Notes: generated from the letters alone by a model not told the origin. A stretch of 64,000 bases of DNA from Terriglobales bacterium (GCA_035487355.1 DATHMF010000031.1:1-64000); one strand, 5' to 3'; positions 51,469-59,695 are shown, counted from the first letter of the stretch. Made by a program: numbers and translations.

Positions 51469-53587
51469 TTTCCTGCTTGAAATTGGATGTGAAGAAATTC
51501 CGGCGCGCATGCTTGATGCCGCCAGCGCCGAGCTTGGCGAACGCGTCAATTCGTTGCTGCAGGAAGAACGGTTGGCTGCTTCCACCAGCAAGATCGCGCA
51601 ACTGGCAACGCCGCGCAGGCTGGCTGTGGCTGCCTCGGCAGTCGCAGAGCGGCAGCCCGACGTTGAAGAAACCCTCACCGGCCCGGCTGTGAAGATCGCC
51701 TACAAAGATGGCAAGCCCACCCCTGCTGCGGAAGCCTTCGCCAGGAAGGCCGGTCTTGATGTTTCCAAACTGGAAAAAGTCACAACTCCAAAAGGAGAAT
51801 ATCTCTCCGCGCGTGTCATCAAAAAAGGCCGCTCGGCGAAAGAGGTCCTCGGCGAGGCGCTTTCCAAAACAATCGCTTCGATTTACTGGCCCAAAAATAT
51901 GTACTGGCGTGAAGGCGCGCCAGAGCGTTTTGTGCGCCCTGTTCGCTGGATTGTGGCTTTGCTGGATGGTGAGATTATCCCCGTCGAGTTTGCCGGGATA
52001 AAAGCAGGAAGCGAATCACGCGGGCACCGCCTGTTCAGCAATGGAATAACAAAGATAAGCTCGGCAGCCTCTTATAACGACGCACTCAAGAAAGCTCACG
52101 TCATCGCCGACCGCAGCGAGCGTGAGCAGCAGATTCGCAAAGCTTTGGACGCAGCCACGCGAACCATCGCAGGCGCGCGCTGGCGCGAAGACAAAGAGCT
52201 GCTGGATACCGTGGTCAACCTCACCGAATGGCCCTCGGTCATTCTGGGCAGCTTTGACCGTGAGTTCCTGTCATTGCCGGAAGAAGTTCTGGTCACCGTG
52301 ATGCGCGATCATCAAAAGTATTTTGCGGTGGAGGATGCCGCGGGTAAGTTGGCGCCGCATTTTCTTACGGTGCTGAATACCGAGGGCGATCCGGATGGGC
52401 TGATCCGCCACGGCAATGAGCGCGTTCTGCGTGCCCGCTTTAACGATGCACGCTTCTTCTGGAATAGCGACCAGAAATCGCCGCTCAAGCAACGGGTCGA
52501 GAGCCTGAAATCCGTGACCTTCCAGAAAGATCTGGGCAGCTACTACGAAAAGAGCCAGCGGGTCAAAAAGCTTGCCGGCAAGCTGGCGGCCCATTTGAAA
52601 AACGCGGGACTCTCACTCAATGAAAACGCCGTTCAAGAAGCGGCGGAGCTGAGCAAGACCGACCTGACCACGGATTTAGTCAAAGAGTTTACCGAGTTGC
52701 AGGGAATCGTGGGCGGCTTGTATGCCAAACACCAGGGGCACGGCCAGGCAGTCGCGGATGCTATCTACGATCACTACAAACCGCAGTCTATGGAAGACCC
52801 TGCTCCGCGCACGCTTGAGGGAGCAGTGCTCTCGATTGCCGACAAGGCCGATACCATTGCAGGAATGTTTGCCCTGGGCCTGCAACCGACGGGCTCGAAA
52901 GATCCGTTTGCGTTGCGGAGGCAGGCAAATGGCATTGTAAAAACCATTGCTGAGCATAAGCTCAAGCTCAGCCTGCGTGAAGTCTTCTCAGATTCGCGCG
53001 CCACTTACAAAGGTTCTGAAGCCGAGAAAAAGTTTAGCGCCGGTGAGCAAGGCGAAGCACTCAGCGCTTTCCTGCGCGAGCGGCTTGAGTTTTATCTGCG
53101 CGAAGCACGCGGCTTTGCTTACGATCTGGTGAATGCCGTGCTTGCCGCCGGATACGATGATGTCGTGGACGCACTCGCCCGGGCCGAGGCGCTGGCTGGA
53201 GTGCGCGACAGCAAGGATTTTGAGGCCATCTCCATTTCATTCAAACGAGTGAAAAATATTCTGCGGCAGGCGAGGGAATCGAAGTTTGTTGTTGGTGAAG
53301 CGCCCAATGCGGCGCTGCTGCAGGATGATGCCGAACGCACCCTGCTCAACCTCGCATCGCAGATCGCTTCCGTGGCTGAAAATCACAGCAGGTCGGGCGA
53401 TTATCGTTCGGCGCTGGCTGAAATTTCCAAGATACGTCCGGCGCTGGATATCTTCTTCGACAAGGTCATGGTCATGGTGGAGGATGAAAAACTCCGCGCC
53501 AACCGCCTGGCTTTGCTGCAAAAGCTGTTGGCAGATTTTTCCACCATTGCCGACTTCTCCGAGATTGTGACTGAGAAAAAAGTGTAG
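51461..53587 (+). CDS. glyS: Glycyl-tRNA synthetase beta subunit
   Basis: 708 residues, standard length. Begins [21 protein letters not shown], then the conserved RRLAV and VRPVRWIVALLDGEIIPVEFAGI segments, the HD-like region FLSLPEEVLVTVMRDHQKYFAV, and a C-terminal anticodon-binding-like part with FEAISISFKRVKNIL. It binds and recognises tRNA-Gly; catalysis is on the alpha chain. Overlaps the membrane-protein gene by 8 bp. Confidence 0.97.
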   Translation: MPDFLLEIGCEEIPARMLDAASAELGERVNSLLQEERLAASTSKIAQLATPRRLAVAASAVAERQPDVEETLTGPAVKIAYKDGKPTPAAEAFARKAGLDVSKLEKVTTPKGEYLSARVIKKGRSAKEVLGEALSKTIASIYWPKNMYWREGAPERFVRPVRWIVALLDGEIIPVEFAGIKAGSESRGHRLFSNGITKISSAASYNDALKKAHVIADRSEREQQIRKALDAATRTIAGARWREDKELLDTVVNLTEWPSVILGSFDREFLSLPEEVLVTVMRDHQKYFAVEDAAGKLAPHFLTVLNTEGDPDGLIRHGNERVLRARFNDARFFWNSDQKSPLKQRVESLKSVTFQKDLGSYYEKSQRVKKLAGKLAAHLKNAGLSLNENAVQEAAELSKTDLTTDLVKEFTELQGIVGGLYAKHQGHGQAVADAIYDHYKPQSMEDPAPRTLEGAVLSIADKADTIAGMFALGLQPTGSKDPFALRRQANGIVKTIAEHKLKLSLREVFSDSRATYKGSEAEKKFSAGEQGEALSAFLRERLEFYLREARGFAYDLVNAVLAAGYDDVVDALARAEALAGVRDSKDFEAISISFKRVKNILRQARESKFVVGEAPNAALLQDDAERTLLNLASQIASVAENHSRSGDYRSALAEISKIRPALDIFFDKVMVMVEDEKLRANRLALLQKLLADFSTIADFSEIVTEKKV

Positions 53588-53593
53588 GCATTT

Positions 53594-53628
53594 CCGAGAA
53601 CTGAGAACTGAGAACCGAGAACCGAGAA
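53594..53628. repeat. Heptanucleotide array (CYGAGAA x5)
   Basis: CCGAGAA, CTGAGAA, CTGAGAA, CCGAGAA, CCGAGAA. Only the second base varies. It begins 6 bp after the glyS stop codon. Confidence 0.75.
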
Positions 53629-53695
53629 CTGCTTCTCGGTTGACGCATTTCCCTCAAGCGAGGTATGGTTGAGCGCACTATCGTGAAGGGGAAGC

Positions 53696-54517
53696 ATGTC
53701 TTCACCGCAACAGTCTGCGGAAAGTGAGGCGCGTTGGCGCAAGCTCCTGACCCAGGGCCATCGTGGGCTTCGCTTCACGCATCTGCTCTTCCGTTACATG
53801 CCCAGCCCGCCGCGATGCAAGGTCTGCCATAATCCATTTGGTGGTTGGGGCGGCAAGTTTGCCGGGCTGTTCGGCTTCAAGGCATCGCGAAAAAATCCCA
53901 ATCTCTGCACACGTTGCTGTGACGCGCTGCCTCCCGGAGGCGCTGAGGTCGATGTAGCCGTGCTTTTCGCCGACGTGCGCGGTTCCACCCAGCTCGGCGA
54001 GCGTCTTTCGCCCGATGCATTCGCAACGCTGCTCAACCGCTTCTATCGCACCGCAACCGAAGTCCTCATCCGCCGCGACGCCATCGTTGACAAGCTTATC
54101 GGGGACGCAGTGATGGCGCTGTTCTTGCCCGGCGTTTGCGGTCCCGCATATAAGCGCCGTGCCGCCGAGTCTGCCCTGGCGCTGCTTCACGCAGTTGGCT
54201 ATGGAATGCCCGGTGACGCTGCACCCTGGATGCCCATCGGAGCCGCGGTCAACTCGGGCTTGGCCTATGTCGGCAATGTCGGAGGCGAAGGCGTGGTTGA
54301 TTTCACAGCACTGGGCGATACGGTCAACACCGCTGCCCGCATGGCCTCCAGCGCTGCGGCCGGCGAAGTGCTGGTCAACGAGGCTGTCTATGCTGAAGTG
54401 GCTGGTGATTTTCCCGGCGTGGAACAGCGCTCGCTGGTCGTGCGCGGCAAACAGGCAGCCTTGACGGTGCGCACTCTCGCCACCCACGGCGCCGAACCGC
54501 GCCGAACCGAGCCCTGA
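53696..54517 (+). CDS. Class III adenylate/guanylate cyclase-domain protein with N-terminal zinc-like knuckles
   Basis: 273 residues. The N-terminal third has CKVC (42-45) and, after a loop, CTRCC (about 70), a likely metal knuckle. A class III cyclase domain follows (about 82-245): VAVLFADVRGSTQLGERL with the metal-binding Asp, DAIVDKLIGDAVMALFLPG with the second Asp and a Lys typical of adenine recognition, and VDFTALGDTVNTAARMAS with the adenine Asp and the NxxxR transition-state pair. Soluble; no membrane segments. Product is probably cAMP. The stop codon lies within a GCCCTGAGCCTGTCGAAGGG dispersed palindrome, so the last few residues are recent. Confidence 0.88.
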   Translation: MSSPQQSAESEARWRKLLTQGHRGLRFTHLLFRYMPSPPRCKVCHNPFGGWGGKFAGLFGFKASRKNPNLCTRCCDALPPGGAEVDVAVLFADVRGSTQLGERLSPDAFATLLNRFYRTATEVLIRRDAIVDKLIGDAVMALFLPGVCGPAYKRRAAESALALLHAVGYGMPGDAAPWMPIGAAVNSGLAYVGNVGGEGVVDFTALGDTVNTAARMASSAAAGEVLVNEAVYAEVAGDFPGVEQRSLVVRGKQAALTVRTLATHGAEPRRTEP

Positions 54518-54533
54518 GCCTGTCGAAGGGGGC
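54510..54533. repeat. CCTGAGCCTGTCGAAGG-type dispersed palindrome
   Basis: The classical interspersed sequence GCCCTGAGCCTGTCGAAGGG supplies the stop codon of the cyclase gene. Related sequences (GCCCTGAGCCAAGCCGAAGG) occur at 58922 and inverted near 63270. Confidence 0.6.
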
Positions 54534-54988
54534 GTCGAGTATAGATGAAGGTTCCCGATTGGATTATGTTTCCTGCTCACCCTTCAGCGTGCTCACGGTG
54601 CGTCTGGCCGCGGTGCAGGCTGCAGCAAAGGAAAAGCTGGGGATACGAAGGTGGACGGACGAAATAAAAATTACGCGGTCAAAATTCAGAAAGGGAGCTC
54701 TTGTGGGGGAGAGGGGAGGGCTTCTCTATGTTCACCCTTGTTCAGTGTGCTGAATTCTGCAATTAAACCGGGAAATTGTCAACCACTGGTGGTGCATGTA
54801 CTGTGGCCAGAAAAAGCTGATTTCGGTTTGATAACTTTTTGATAACCTCCTTTTGACAACCTAAAGATGCGTTCCTTTACCGTCTCTCTTTCTGCCCAAG
54901 CCGCCTCGCTCCGGTGATACCGTTTACTTGCAATTCCACAATAGACGCGTTAGTCTCCAAAGATTGGTAATTGTAGGAGGAGAATCCA
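54534..54988. promoter_or_regulatory. Gene-free leader of the STAS gene with three direct repeats
   Basis: About 455 bp without a credible gene. Near its 3' end lie TTGATAAC (54828-54835), TTGATAAC (54839-54846) and TTGACAAC (54853-54860), spaced 11 and 14 bp. The third includes TTGACA, which could be a -35 with a weak TTTACC -10 17 bp further. A regulator binding side-by-side sites or a promoter is plausible. A strong AGGAGG precedes the GTG start at 54989. Confidence 0.4.
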
Positions 54989-55330
54989 GTGGCGCTTAAG
55001 ATTACGACACGCAGTGAGAATGGAGTAACGGTTGTCATGTGCAATGGCAGGATCGTTTTTGGTGAAGAATCCTCGCAACTGCGTGAACAGATCAAATCTC
55101 TTTTGGGGCAGTCGAAGAAAATTGTCTTGAACCTGGGCGGGGTCAGTTACATTGACAGCGGCGGGTTGGGCATTCTGGTTGCCCTCTACACCTCGGCCCG
55201 CTCCAGCGGCGGAGACATCAAACTCGCCAATCTCACACAACGCGTAGGCGATATTCTGCAGATCACAAAGCTCTCCACCATCTTCGAAGTCTACGACGGA
55301 GAGCAAAAAGCGATCAACGCATTTTCCTAG
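54989..55330 (+). CDS. STAS-domain anti-sigma factor antagonist
   Basis: 113 residues from GTG 54989 with AGGAGG upstream. The fold is complete: NGVTVVMCNGRIVFGEESSQLREQIKSLL, KKIVLNLGGVSYIDSGGLGILVALYTSARS with the phosphorylatable Ser, then VGDILQITKLSTIFEVYDGEQKAI. Anti-anti-sigma proteins release a sigma factor when dephosphorylated, under control of a partner kinase and phosphatase. None of those partners is in this window. Confidence 0.92.
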   Translation: MALKITTRSENGVTVVMCNGRIVFGEESSQLREQIKSLLGQSKKIVLNLGGVSYIDSGGLGILVALYTSARSSGGDIKLANLTQRVGDILQITKLSTIFEVYDGEQKAINAFS

Positions 55331-55466
55331 AGCATTTTCAAAGTTGCTATCTCCTCCGCGGTGAGTCCTCTTTGAGATGGGTTACTTTGACCAGGCCAGA
55401 CGCGGCGCTTATACTGCTGTTACTGGTCTTTAAATTTTCTGCTCTTGATTTGCCCATCGAGGATTT

Positions 55467-55543
55467 GGGCGGTTAGCTCAGTTGGTTAGAGCGCCTGCCT
55501 TACAAGCAGGAGGTCGCAGGTTCGAGTCCTGCACTGCCCACCA
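55467..55543 (+). tRNA. tRNA-Val (anticodon UAC), CCA encoded
   Basis: 77 nt cloverleaf: acceptor GGGCGGT pairs with ACTGCCC, D-arm TAGCTCAGTTGGTTAGA, anticodon stem CCTGC-CTTACAA-GCAGG with anticodon TAC, T-arm CGCAGGTTCGAGTCCTGC, and 3' CCA. Anticodon UAC reads valine codons GUA/GUG. Confidence 0.95.
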
Positions 55544-55555
55544 AAATTCAGGTCC

Positions 55556-55576
55556 GTTGCAAGCTCTAAACTTCAA
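55556..55576. repeat. Heptanucleotide array beside tRNA-Val
   Basis: GTTGCAA, GCTCTAA, ACTTCAA, 12 bp after the tRNA 3' end. The same units recur at 56079-56106 (GCTCCAA, GTTGCAA, GCTCTAA, GCTCCAA), near the partial tRNA copy. Confidence 0.6.
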
Positions 55577-55588
55577 GGAATGCTTCGC

Positions 55589-55870
55589 TCAGTAGTCTGA
55601 GGTTTTGTCTGGCAACTCTTGCGGCTTTTTCTTACTTCTGTTGACAACATCCCAATACAAACTGAGGTCGGCTTGTTTCTGTTTTTCGTCCTTCCACTCG
55701 GCTATAAGATGGCCGTAGGTTGGGCACAGAAAGCGGATTAATCCGGAATCCTTGCCTAAGGTATTTTCTTCATTTACAGGCCGGTCGCAGTCTCCGCACA
55801 GCCAGGTAACAACTTTGTCCCGGTCTGTGAACGCGCTAATGGACCGATGAATTGCCATTTCTACCACCAT
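55589..55870 (-). CDS. Hypothetical protein, small, one zinc-like knuckle
   Basis: About 93 residues from ATG 55870 (ATG 55858 also possible). WLCGDCDRPVN has a CxxC; LCPTYGHL has a single further Cys and a His, so a zinc ribbon is possible. The C-terminus is charged (KDEKQKQADLSLYWDVVNRSKKK). It sits alone between the tRNA-Val and a 20-bp copy of the tRNA 3' end, so could be cargo of a lost element. Coding status is uncertain, but the composition is reasonable. Confidence 0.5.
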   Translation of the reverse strand: MVVEMAIHRSISAFTDRDKVVTWLCGDCDRPVNEENTLGKDSGLIRFLCPTYGHLIAEWKDEKQKQADLSLYWDVVNRSKKKPQELPDKTSDY

Positions 55871-56078
55871 GAAGCCTTGTGGGCCGGATTGCCCATGAGG
55901 GCCCAGCGGACGGGTGTTCCAACGAACCCTCAGCGGAGACTCAGGCAAAGTGAAGGGATATGTCTCTGTGCTAATAGTCTAATTGTTACTGAGTGCTGTG
56001 CAACATATTTGTTTGCTTTTAGATTGTCCAAGTTCCATTGTAGGCACATTCCCGTTCTGGGAGTTGGCCGGCAATTCG

Positions 56079-56106
56079 GCTCCAAGTTGCAAGCTCTAAG
56101 CTCCAA
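56079..56106. repeat. Heptanucleotide array (GCTCCAA type)
   Basis: GCTCCAA, GTTGCAA, GCTCTAA, GCTCCAA: four 7-bp units, in the gene-free stretch before the partial tRNA copy. Variants of GCTCCAA-GTTGCAA recur at 56224-56237. Confidence 0.65.
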
Positions 56107-56198
56107 GAGGTTCTTCGCTGCGCTCAGGATTTCGCCTCGCAGCGTAGTTCTTAAATTGCTCTGAGCGAAGCCGAAGGGCCGCGAAAACGGATCAAGTC

Positions 56199-56218
56199 CG
56201 AGTCCTGCACTGCCCACC
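56199..56218 (+). repeat. Direct 20-bp copy of the tRNA-Val 3' end (att-like)
   Basis: CGAGTCCTGCACTGCCCACC is identical to bases 55523-55542 of the tRNA-Val gene (T-arm to acceptor plus CC). The 655 bp between them hold a hypothetical small gene, dispersed repeats and heptamer arrays, but no integrase. Resembles a residual attachment-site duplication. Confidence 0.55.
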
Positions 56219-56354
56219 CAATCAGCTCCAAGTTGCAAGGTTCACAAACTAGATCCTTCGCCGCGCTCAGGATTCCGCTTTTGGGGCCCACCGCGCTGTG
56301 GTAAGCTAACATGACTTTCGTACAACTTCTTAGAGGCACGGGAGATAAGAGAGC

Positions 56355-58130
56355 ATGGCTGGGCAGCAGCGATTCGCGCTTGTACTCGTCAAACCGTCGC
56401 ATTATGACAATGACGGCTACGTGATCCAGTGGATACGTTCGGCCGTTCCTTCAAACTCGCTGGCTGTGGTCAACGGGTTGGTGCTCGACTGCAAGCAGCG
56501 CCGCGTGCTCGGCGACGACGTAGAAATCGCCATCACCTCAATGGACGAAGACAACACGCGCATCCGGCAAAAACGGATTGTGCAACAGCTTGCCGGCAAC
56601 CGTGGCCTGGTCATGCTGGTGGGCGTGCAATCCAACCAGTTTCCCCGCGCCATGGATATCGCGCGCCCCCTGCGCGCAGCCGGTGTCCAGGTCTGCATCG
56701 GCGGTTTTCATGTTTCCGGCTGTCTTTCCATGTTGCCCGGTGTGACCCCCGAACTGCAGGAGGCCATGGATCTCGGCATCTCGCTCTATGCAGGCGAGGC
56801 TGAAGAAGGGCGTCTCGACCAGGTGCTGCGCGACGCCTGGCAAGGCACTCTCAAGCCGCTCTACAACTACCTGGACAATCTGCCCTCTGTGGAAGGCGCT
56901 CCTCTGCCGCTGCTGCCGGCCGAGACGATTCGCGGGACAATCGGCAAATACACCAGCTTCGATGCCGGCCGCGGCTGTCCGTTTCAGTGCTCCTTCTGCA
57001 CCATCATCAACGTGCAGGGACGGAAATCGCGGCGGCGTTCGGTGGATGAGATCGAACAGATCGTCCGCCGCAACCTGGAGCAGGGTGTGGGCCGCTTCTT
57101 CATCACCGACGACAATTTTGCGCGCAACACCGAATGGGAAAAGATCTTTGACCGCCTGATCGCCATGCGCGAGCAGGAGAAGCTGAACATCAAGTTCATG
57201 ATCCAGGTCGATACCATGTGCCACCGCTTGCCCCACTTCATCGAAAAGGCCGGCCGCGCCGGAGTGCGGCGCGTTTTTATCGGCCTGGAAAGCATCAATC
57301 CCGCGAGCCTGCTTGGCGCCAGAAAGAAGCAGAACAAGATCGCCGAATACCGCAAGATGCTGCTGGCGTGGAAGCGCGCTGGGGCCATCGTGTTTGCCGG
57401 CTACATCGTCGGGTTTCCCGAGGACACGCCGCAATCGGTTCTTCACGATATCGAGATCATCCAGCGCGAACTGGCGATTGATCTCCTGGAGCCGCACTCG
57501 CTGACGGCGCTCCCCGGATCGGAAGACCATCAGAAGCTCCATAAAGCCGGCGCGTTCCTCGATCCTGACCTCAATAAATATGACCTGGAGCACGTGACCA
57601 CGGTCCATGCCACCATGTCGAAGGAGCAGTGGGAGAAGGTCTATCGCGATTCGTGGACAACCTTCTATTCGCTCGATCACATGAAAACCATGATGCGCCG
57701 CGCCGCAGCCACCGGGATTCAAGTCGGCAACGTGATGGTGCTGCTGCTGTGGTTCCACAGTTGCATCGTGTTTGAGAAGGTGCATCCTCTGCAGGGAGGC
57801 TTCCTGCGCCGCAAGTACCGCAAAGACCGGCGCTCAAGCCTGCCCATCGAGAGCCCGTTTGTCTTCTATCCGCGCTTCCTTGGGAATTTTATCTACAAAC
57901 ATTTCAAGGTAGCCCAATTGGCGTGGCGCCTGCACCGCTTCCAGAAGCGCCTGGAGCGCGACCCCGAAGCCCGCAACTACTCCGACGTGGCCCTGACCCC
58001 CGACCATGACGACGGCTCTGATGTGCTGGAGATGCTCACCAGTCACGCGCCGCCGAAACCCGCCGTAGTACACATAGAGACCCAGCAAATACAGAACCAG
58101 GCAGAAGTAACCGCCGGCGGAGCGCCTTAA
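56355..58130 (+). CDS. Cobalamin-binding-domain radical SAM protein
   Basis: 591 residues. The first ~170 residues form a B12-binding-type Rossmann domain (FALVLVKPSHYDNDGYVIQWIRSA ... IGGFHVSGCL). The radical SAM domain follows with C208-x3-C212-x2-C215 in GRGCPFQCSFC, then FFITDDNFARN and RRVFIGLESINPASL typical of the fold. The C-terminal ~170 residues are long, basic and helical, with no transmembrane segments. Chemistry (methylation, hopanoid or lipid modification) cannot be decided; no biosynthetic neighbours help. Usual DxHxxG cobalamin motif is not obvious. ATG at 56355, weak ribosome site. Confidence 0.85.
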   Translation: MAGQQRFALVLVKPSHYDNDGYVIQWIRSAVPSNSLAVVNGLVLDCKQRRVLGDDVEIAITSMDEDNTRIRQKRIVQQLAGNRGLVMLVGVQSNQFPRAMDIARPLRAAGVQVCIGGFHVSGCLSMLPGVTPELQEAMDLGISLYAGEAEEGRLDQVLRDAWQGTLKPLYNYLDNLPSVEGAPLPLLPAETIRGTIGKYTSFDAGRGCPFQCSFCTIINVQGRKSRRRSVDEIEQIVRRNLEQGVGRFFITDDNFARNTEWEKIFDRLIAMREQEKLNIKFMIQVDTMCHRLPHFIEKAGRAGVRRVFIGLESINPASLLGARKKQNKIAEYRKMLLAWKRAGAIVFAGYIVGFPEDTPQSVLHDIEIIQRELAIDLLEPHSLTALPGSEDHQKLHKAGAFLDPDLNKYDLEHVTTVHATMSKEQWEKVYRDSWTTFYSLDHMKTMMRRAAATGIQVGNVMVLLLWFHSCIVFEKVHPLQGGFLRRKYRKDRRSSLPIESPFVFYPRFLGNFIYKHFKVAQLAWRLHRFQKRLERDPEARNYSDVALTPDHDDGSDVLEMLTSHAPPKPAVVHIETQQIQNQAEVTAGGAP

Positions 58131-58308
58131 GAGCAGTTTCAGGTTTCAAGAACCCAGATCCCTCGACTGCGCTCGGGATTTCGCCTCGCGGCTCAGACGC
58201 CGCGAAAACGGCTCAAGTTTCGAGTTTCAAAAAACAACCGCAAAACCTTTCGCCGCGGATGAACGCGGATCAACGCAGATTTTTTGGAAATCGCAGGGGC
58301 CCCCACCC

Positions 58309-58403
58309 CACTTGCTAGCTAGTGATTTGAGGTCTCAAAATCGCGTCTGACCCGCGTCATTACTGGCGAGAGTCAATCCGAGGCAGGGGACTAGCTGCTA
58401 GTC
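58309..58403 (+). repeat. Repeat family A, copy 1
   Basis: Starts CACTTGCTAGCTAGTG; core AATCGCGTCTGACCCGCGTC and ATTACTGGCG; ends GACTAGCTGCTAGTC. Diverged from copies A2 and A'. Confidence 0.8.
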
Positions 58404-58562
58404 TGTTTTAACCACCACTGGACGTTTTGATTTCGTCAATTCCGTTTGCATCTTGTCCTCCTGAACGCCGTTTTTTGGCGTGAAGGATCTTGCGGTTTCT
58501 TTGTCTGGGCAATGCTGTTCTTTGCGCCCAGGAAAAACTAAAACAGGGCTGGCCCACCACGC

Positions 58563-58732
58563 CACTTGCTAGCAAGTGTTTTTGAGCCTCAAAATCGCGT
58601 TTGACACGCGTCATTGCTGGCGAAAATCAATCCGGGGCAGGGGACTTGCTGCTGGTCCAGTCCTCAGAATCCAGCATCACCTCAAATTTTCAAAGAGCCA
58701 ATGGGTTATGAAACCCCGCATTCTGGAATGCG
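58563..58732 (+). repeat. Repeat family A, copy 2 (long form)
   Basis: Begins with the perfect 16-bp palindrome CACTTGCTAGCAAGTG (58563-58578), shares GGCGAAAATCAATCCGGGGC with A', and continues through AAATTTTCAAAGA and a CCCGCATTCT block. Confidence 0.8.
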
Positions 58733-58880
58733 TAACGTAAACACACGTCTAGCCCAATTGTGGCCCGCAGCTTCTGAGAAATCAAGGTTTTGATATCAGA
58801 ATGATACCGTTTTTGAACTAAAACAAAAGCCTACCGCAGATTTAACGGATCACGCGGATTCTTTAAAAAGTAGCGTATTG

Positions 58881-58952
58881 CTTTGTGTCCTTTGTGATTC
58901 ATTCCTTCGTGTCCGTAGCCTGCCCTGAGCCAAGCCGAAGGGTGGTTAAACA
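58881..58952 (+). repeat. 72-bp inverted-repeat arm, left
   Basis: Matches the reverse complement of 63257-63328 at 71 of 72 positions (single difference in the TCCTTTGTG / TCCTTGGTG segment). It carries a CCTGAGCCAAGCCGAAGGGT palindromic core. dedA begins 32 bp further on. Confidence 0.85.
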
Positions 58953-58984
58953 AAACCCCGCGGCAAAGTTGATATATTGCTCTC

Positions 58985-59695
58985 ATGCTGAACGTCTTCC
59001 TCCAAAACGCCGCACCGAGCCTGGGACGCAGCGTTAGCGCGATGTTCCGCCACCTGGGAGCGCTCGGGCTTTTCTCCCTCGCGATTCTCGATGGCTCTCC
59101 CCTGCCCACCTTTGGAGGCCCCGACATCCTGACGGCAATTCTCGCTGCCCGGCACGGCAATCCATGGTACGAGTATGCGGCAGTGGCAACCGCAGGATCG
59201 GTGATCGGAGCCTACCTCACGTTCAGAGTCGCACGCCGGGCGGGATCGGCTTACCTGCAAAGCAAATTCGGAAATCGCAAACTCGGAAATCGCGAATTCG
59301 GAAACCGCGAATTCGGAAACCGCGAATTCGGAAATCGCGAATTTGGAAACCGGAAGACGGATGCCATTCTCCGCTTTTTTCACAAATGGGGTACCAGTGC
59401 TCTTGCGGTTTCTGCGGCCGTGCCCTTTCCATTTCCCACCAGCGTGCTTTTCGCGGCGGCCGGCGCTTCCAACTACAGCCCCAGGAGATTTCTGACGGTC
59501 GTAACCATCTGCCGGGGCGTCCGTTACACCGTCATCGCCATCATCGCCGAGCACTACGGCCGCAATTTCGTCCGCGCTCTGCGCCAGCCGGGCCAGTATT
59601 GGGGATGGCTGCTGCTGCTCGCGGCCGTTCTCTTCAGCCTGATCATCGCTGGAATCGTGGTCAACCGGCGGCTGACGGCTACAACCAGTGCGTGA
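58985..59695 (+). CDS. DedA/VTT-family membrane protein with in-frame pentapeptide repeat expansion
   Basis: 236 residues with about five membrane segments. The family motif region DGSPLPTFGGPDILTAILAARHG is divergent, and GRSVSAMF..HLGALGLFSLAIL precedes it; a C-terminal LLLLAAVLFSLIIAGIVV segment closes it. DedA-like proteins are transporters of undecaprenyl phosphate or other lipids. Residues 95-124 are six tandem pentapeptides (FGNRK, LGNRE, FGNRE x3, FGNRK) from a 15-bp DNA repeat at 59267-59356. The insertion sits in a loop between membrane regions, adds charge, and does not break the frame. Confidence 0.75.
   Translation: MLNVFLQNAAPSLGRSVSAMFRHLGALGLFSLAILDGSPLPTFGGPDILTAILAARHGNPWYEYAAVATAGSVIGAYLTFRVARRAGSAYLQSKFGNRKLGNREFGNREFGNREFGNREFGNRKTDAILRFFHKWGTSALAVSAAVPFPFPTSVLFAAAGASNYSPRRFLTVVTICRGVRYTVIAIIAEHYGRNFVRALRQPGQYWGWLLLLAAVLFSLIIAGIVVNRRLTATTSA
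59267..59356 (+). repeat. 15-bp in-frame minisatellite in the dedA-like gene
   Basis: Six units of the type TTCGGAAATCGCGAA with T/C changes at the AAT/AAC codon. Encodes F/L-G-N-R-E/K. Such arrays commonly gain or lose units by slippage. Confidence 0.85.

Larger units (their letters stand above)
58131..58984. other. Gene-free, repeat-rich region forming the left arm of an inverted-repeat island
   Basis: 854 bp. From left to right: GGGATTTCGCCTCG and GAACGCGGATCAACGCAG-type repeats (about 58160-58280), repeat A1 (58309-58403), repeat A2 (58563-58732), a block B (58778-58808) and a 72-bp block C (58881-58952). Blocks A, B and C recur inverted at the right side in the same relative order. No gene is supported. 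Confidence 0.75.

Noticed and set aside
54559..54753. 64-residue frame in the STAS leader
   Set aside because: Weak start, no domain, composition near random, and no conserved motif.
56538..57785. 415-residue minus-strand frame inside the radical SAM gene
   Set aside because: It is the antisense shadow of a gene with clear CxxxCxxC and fold motifs; its own translation has no recognisable domains and is His/Arg-rich.
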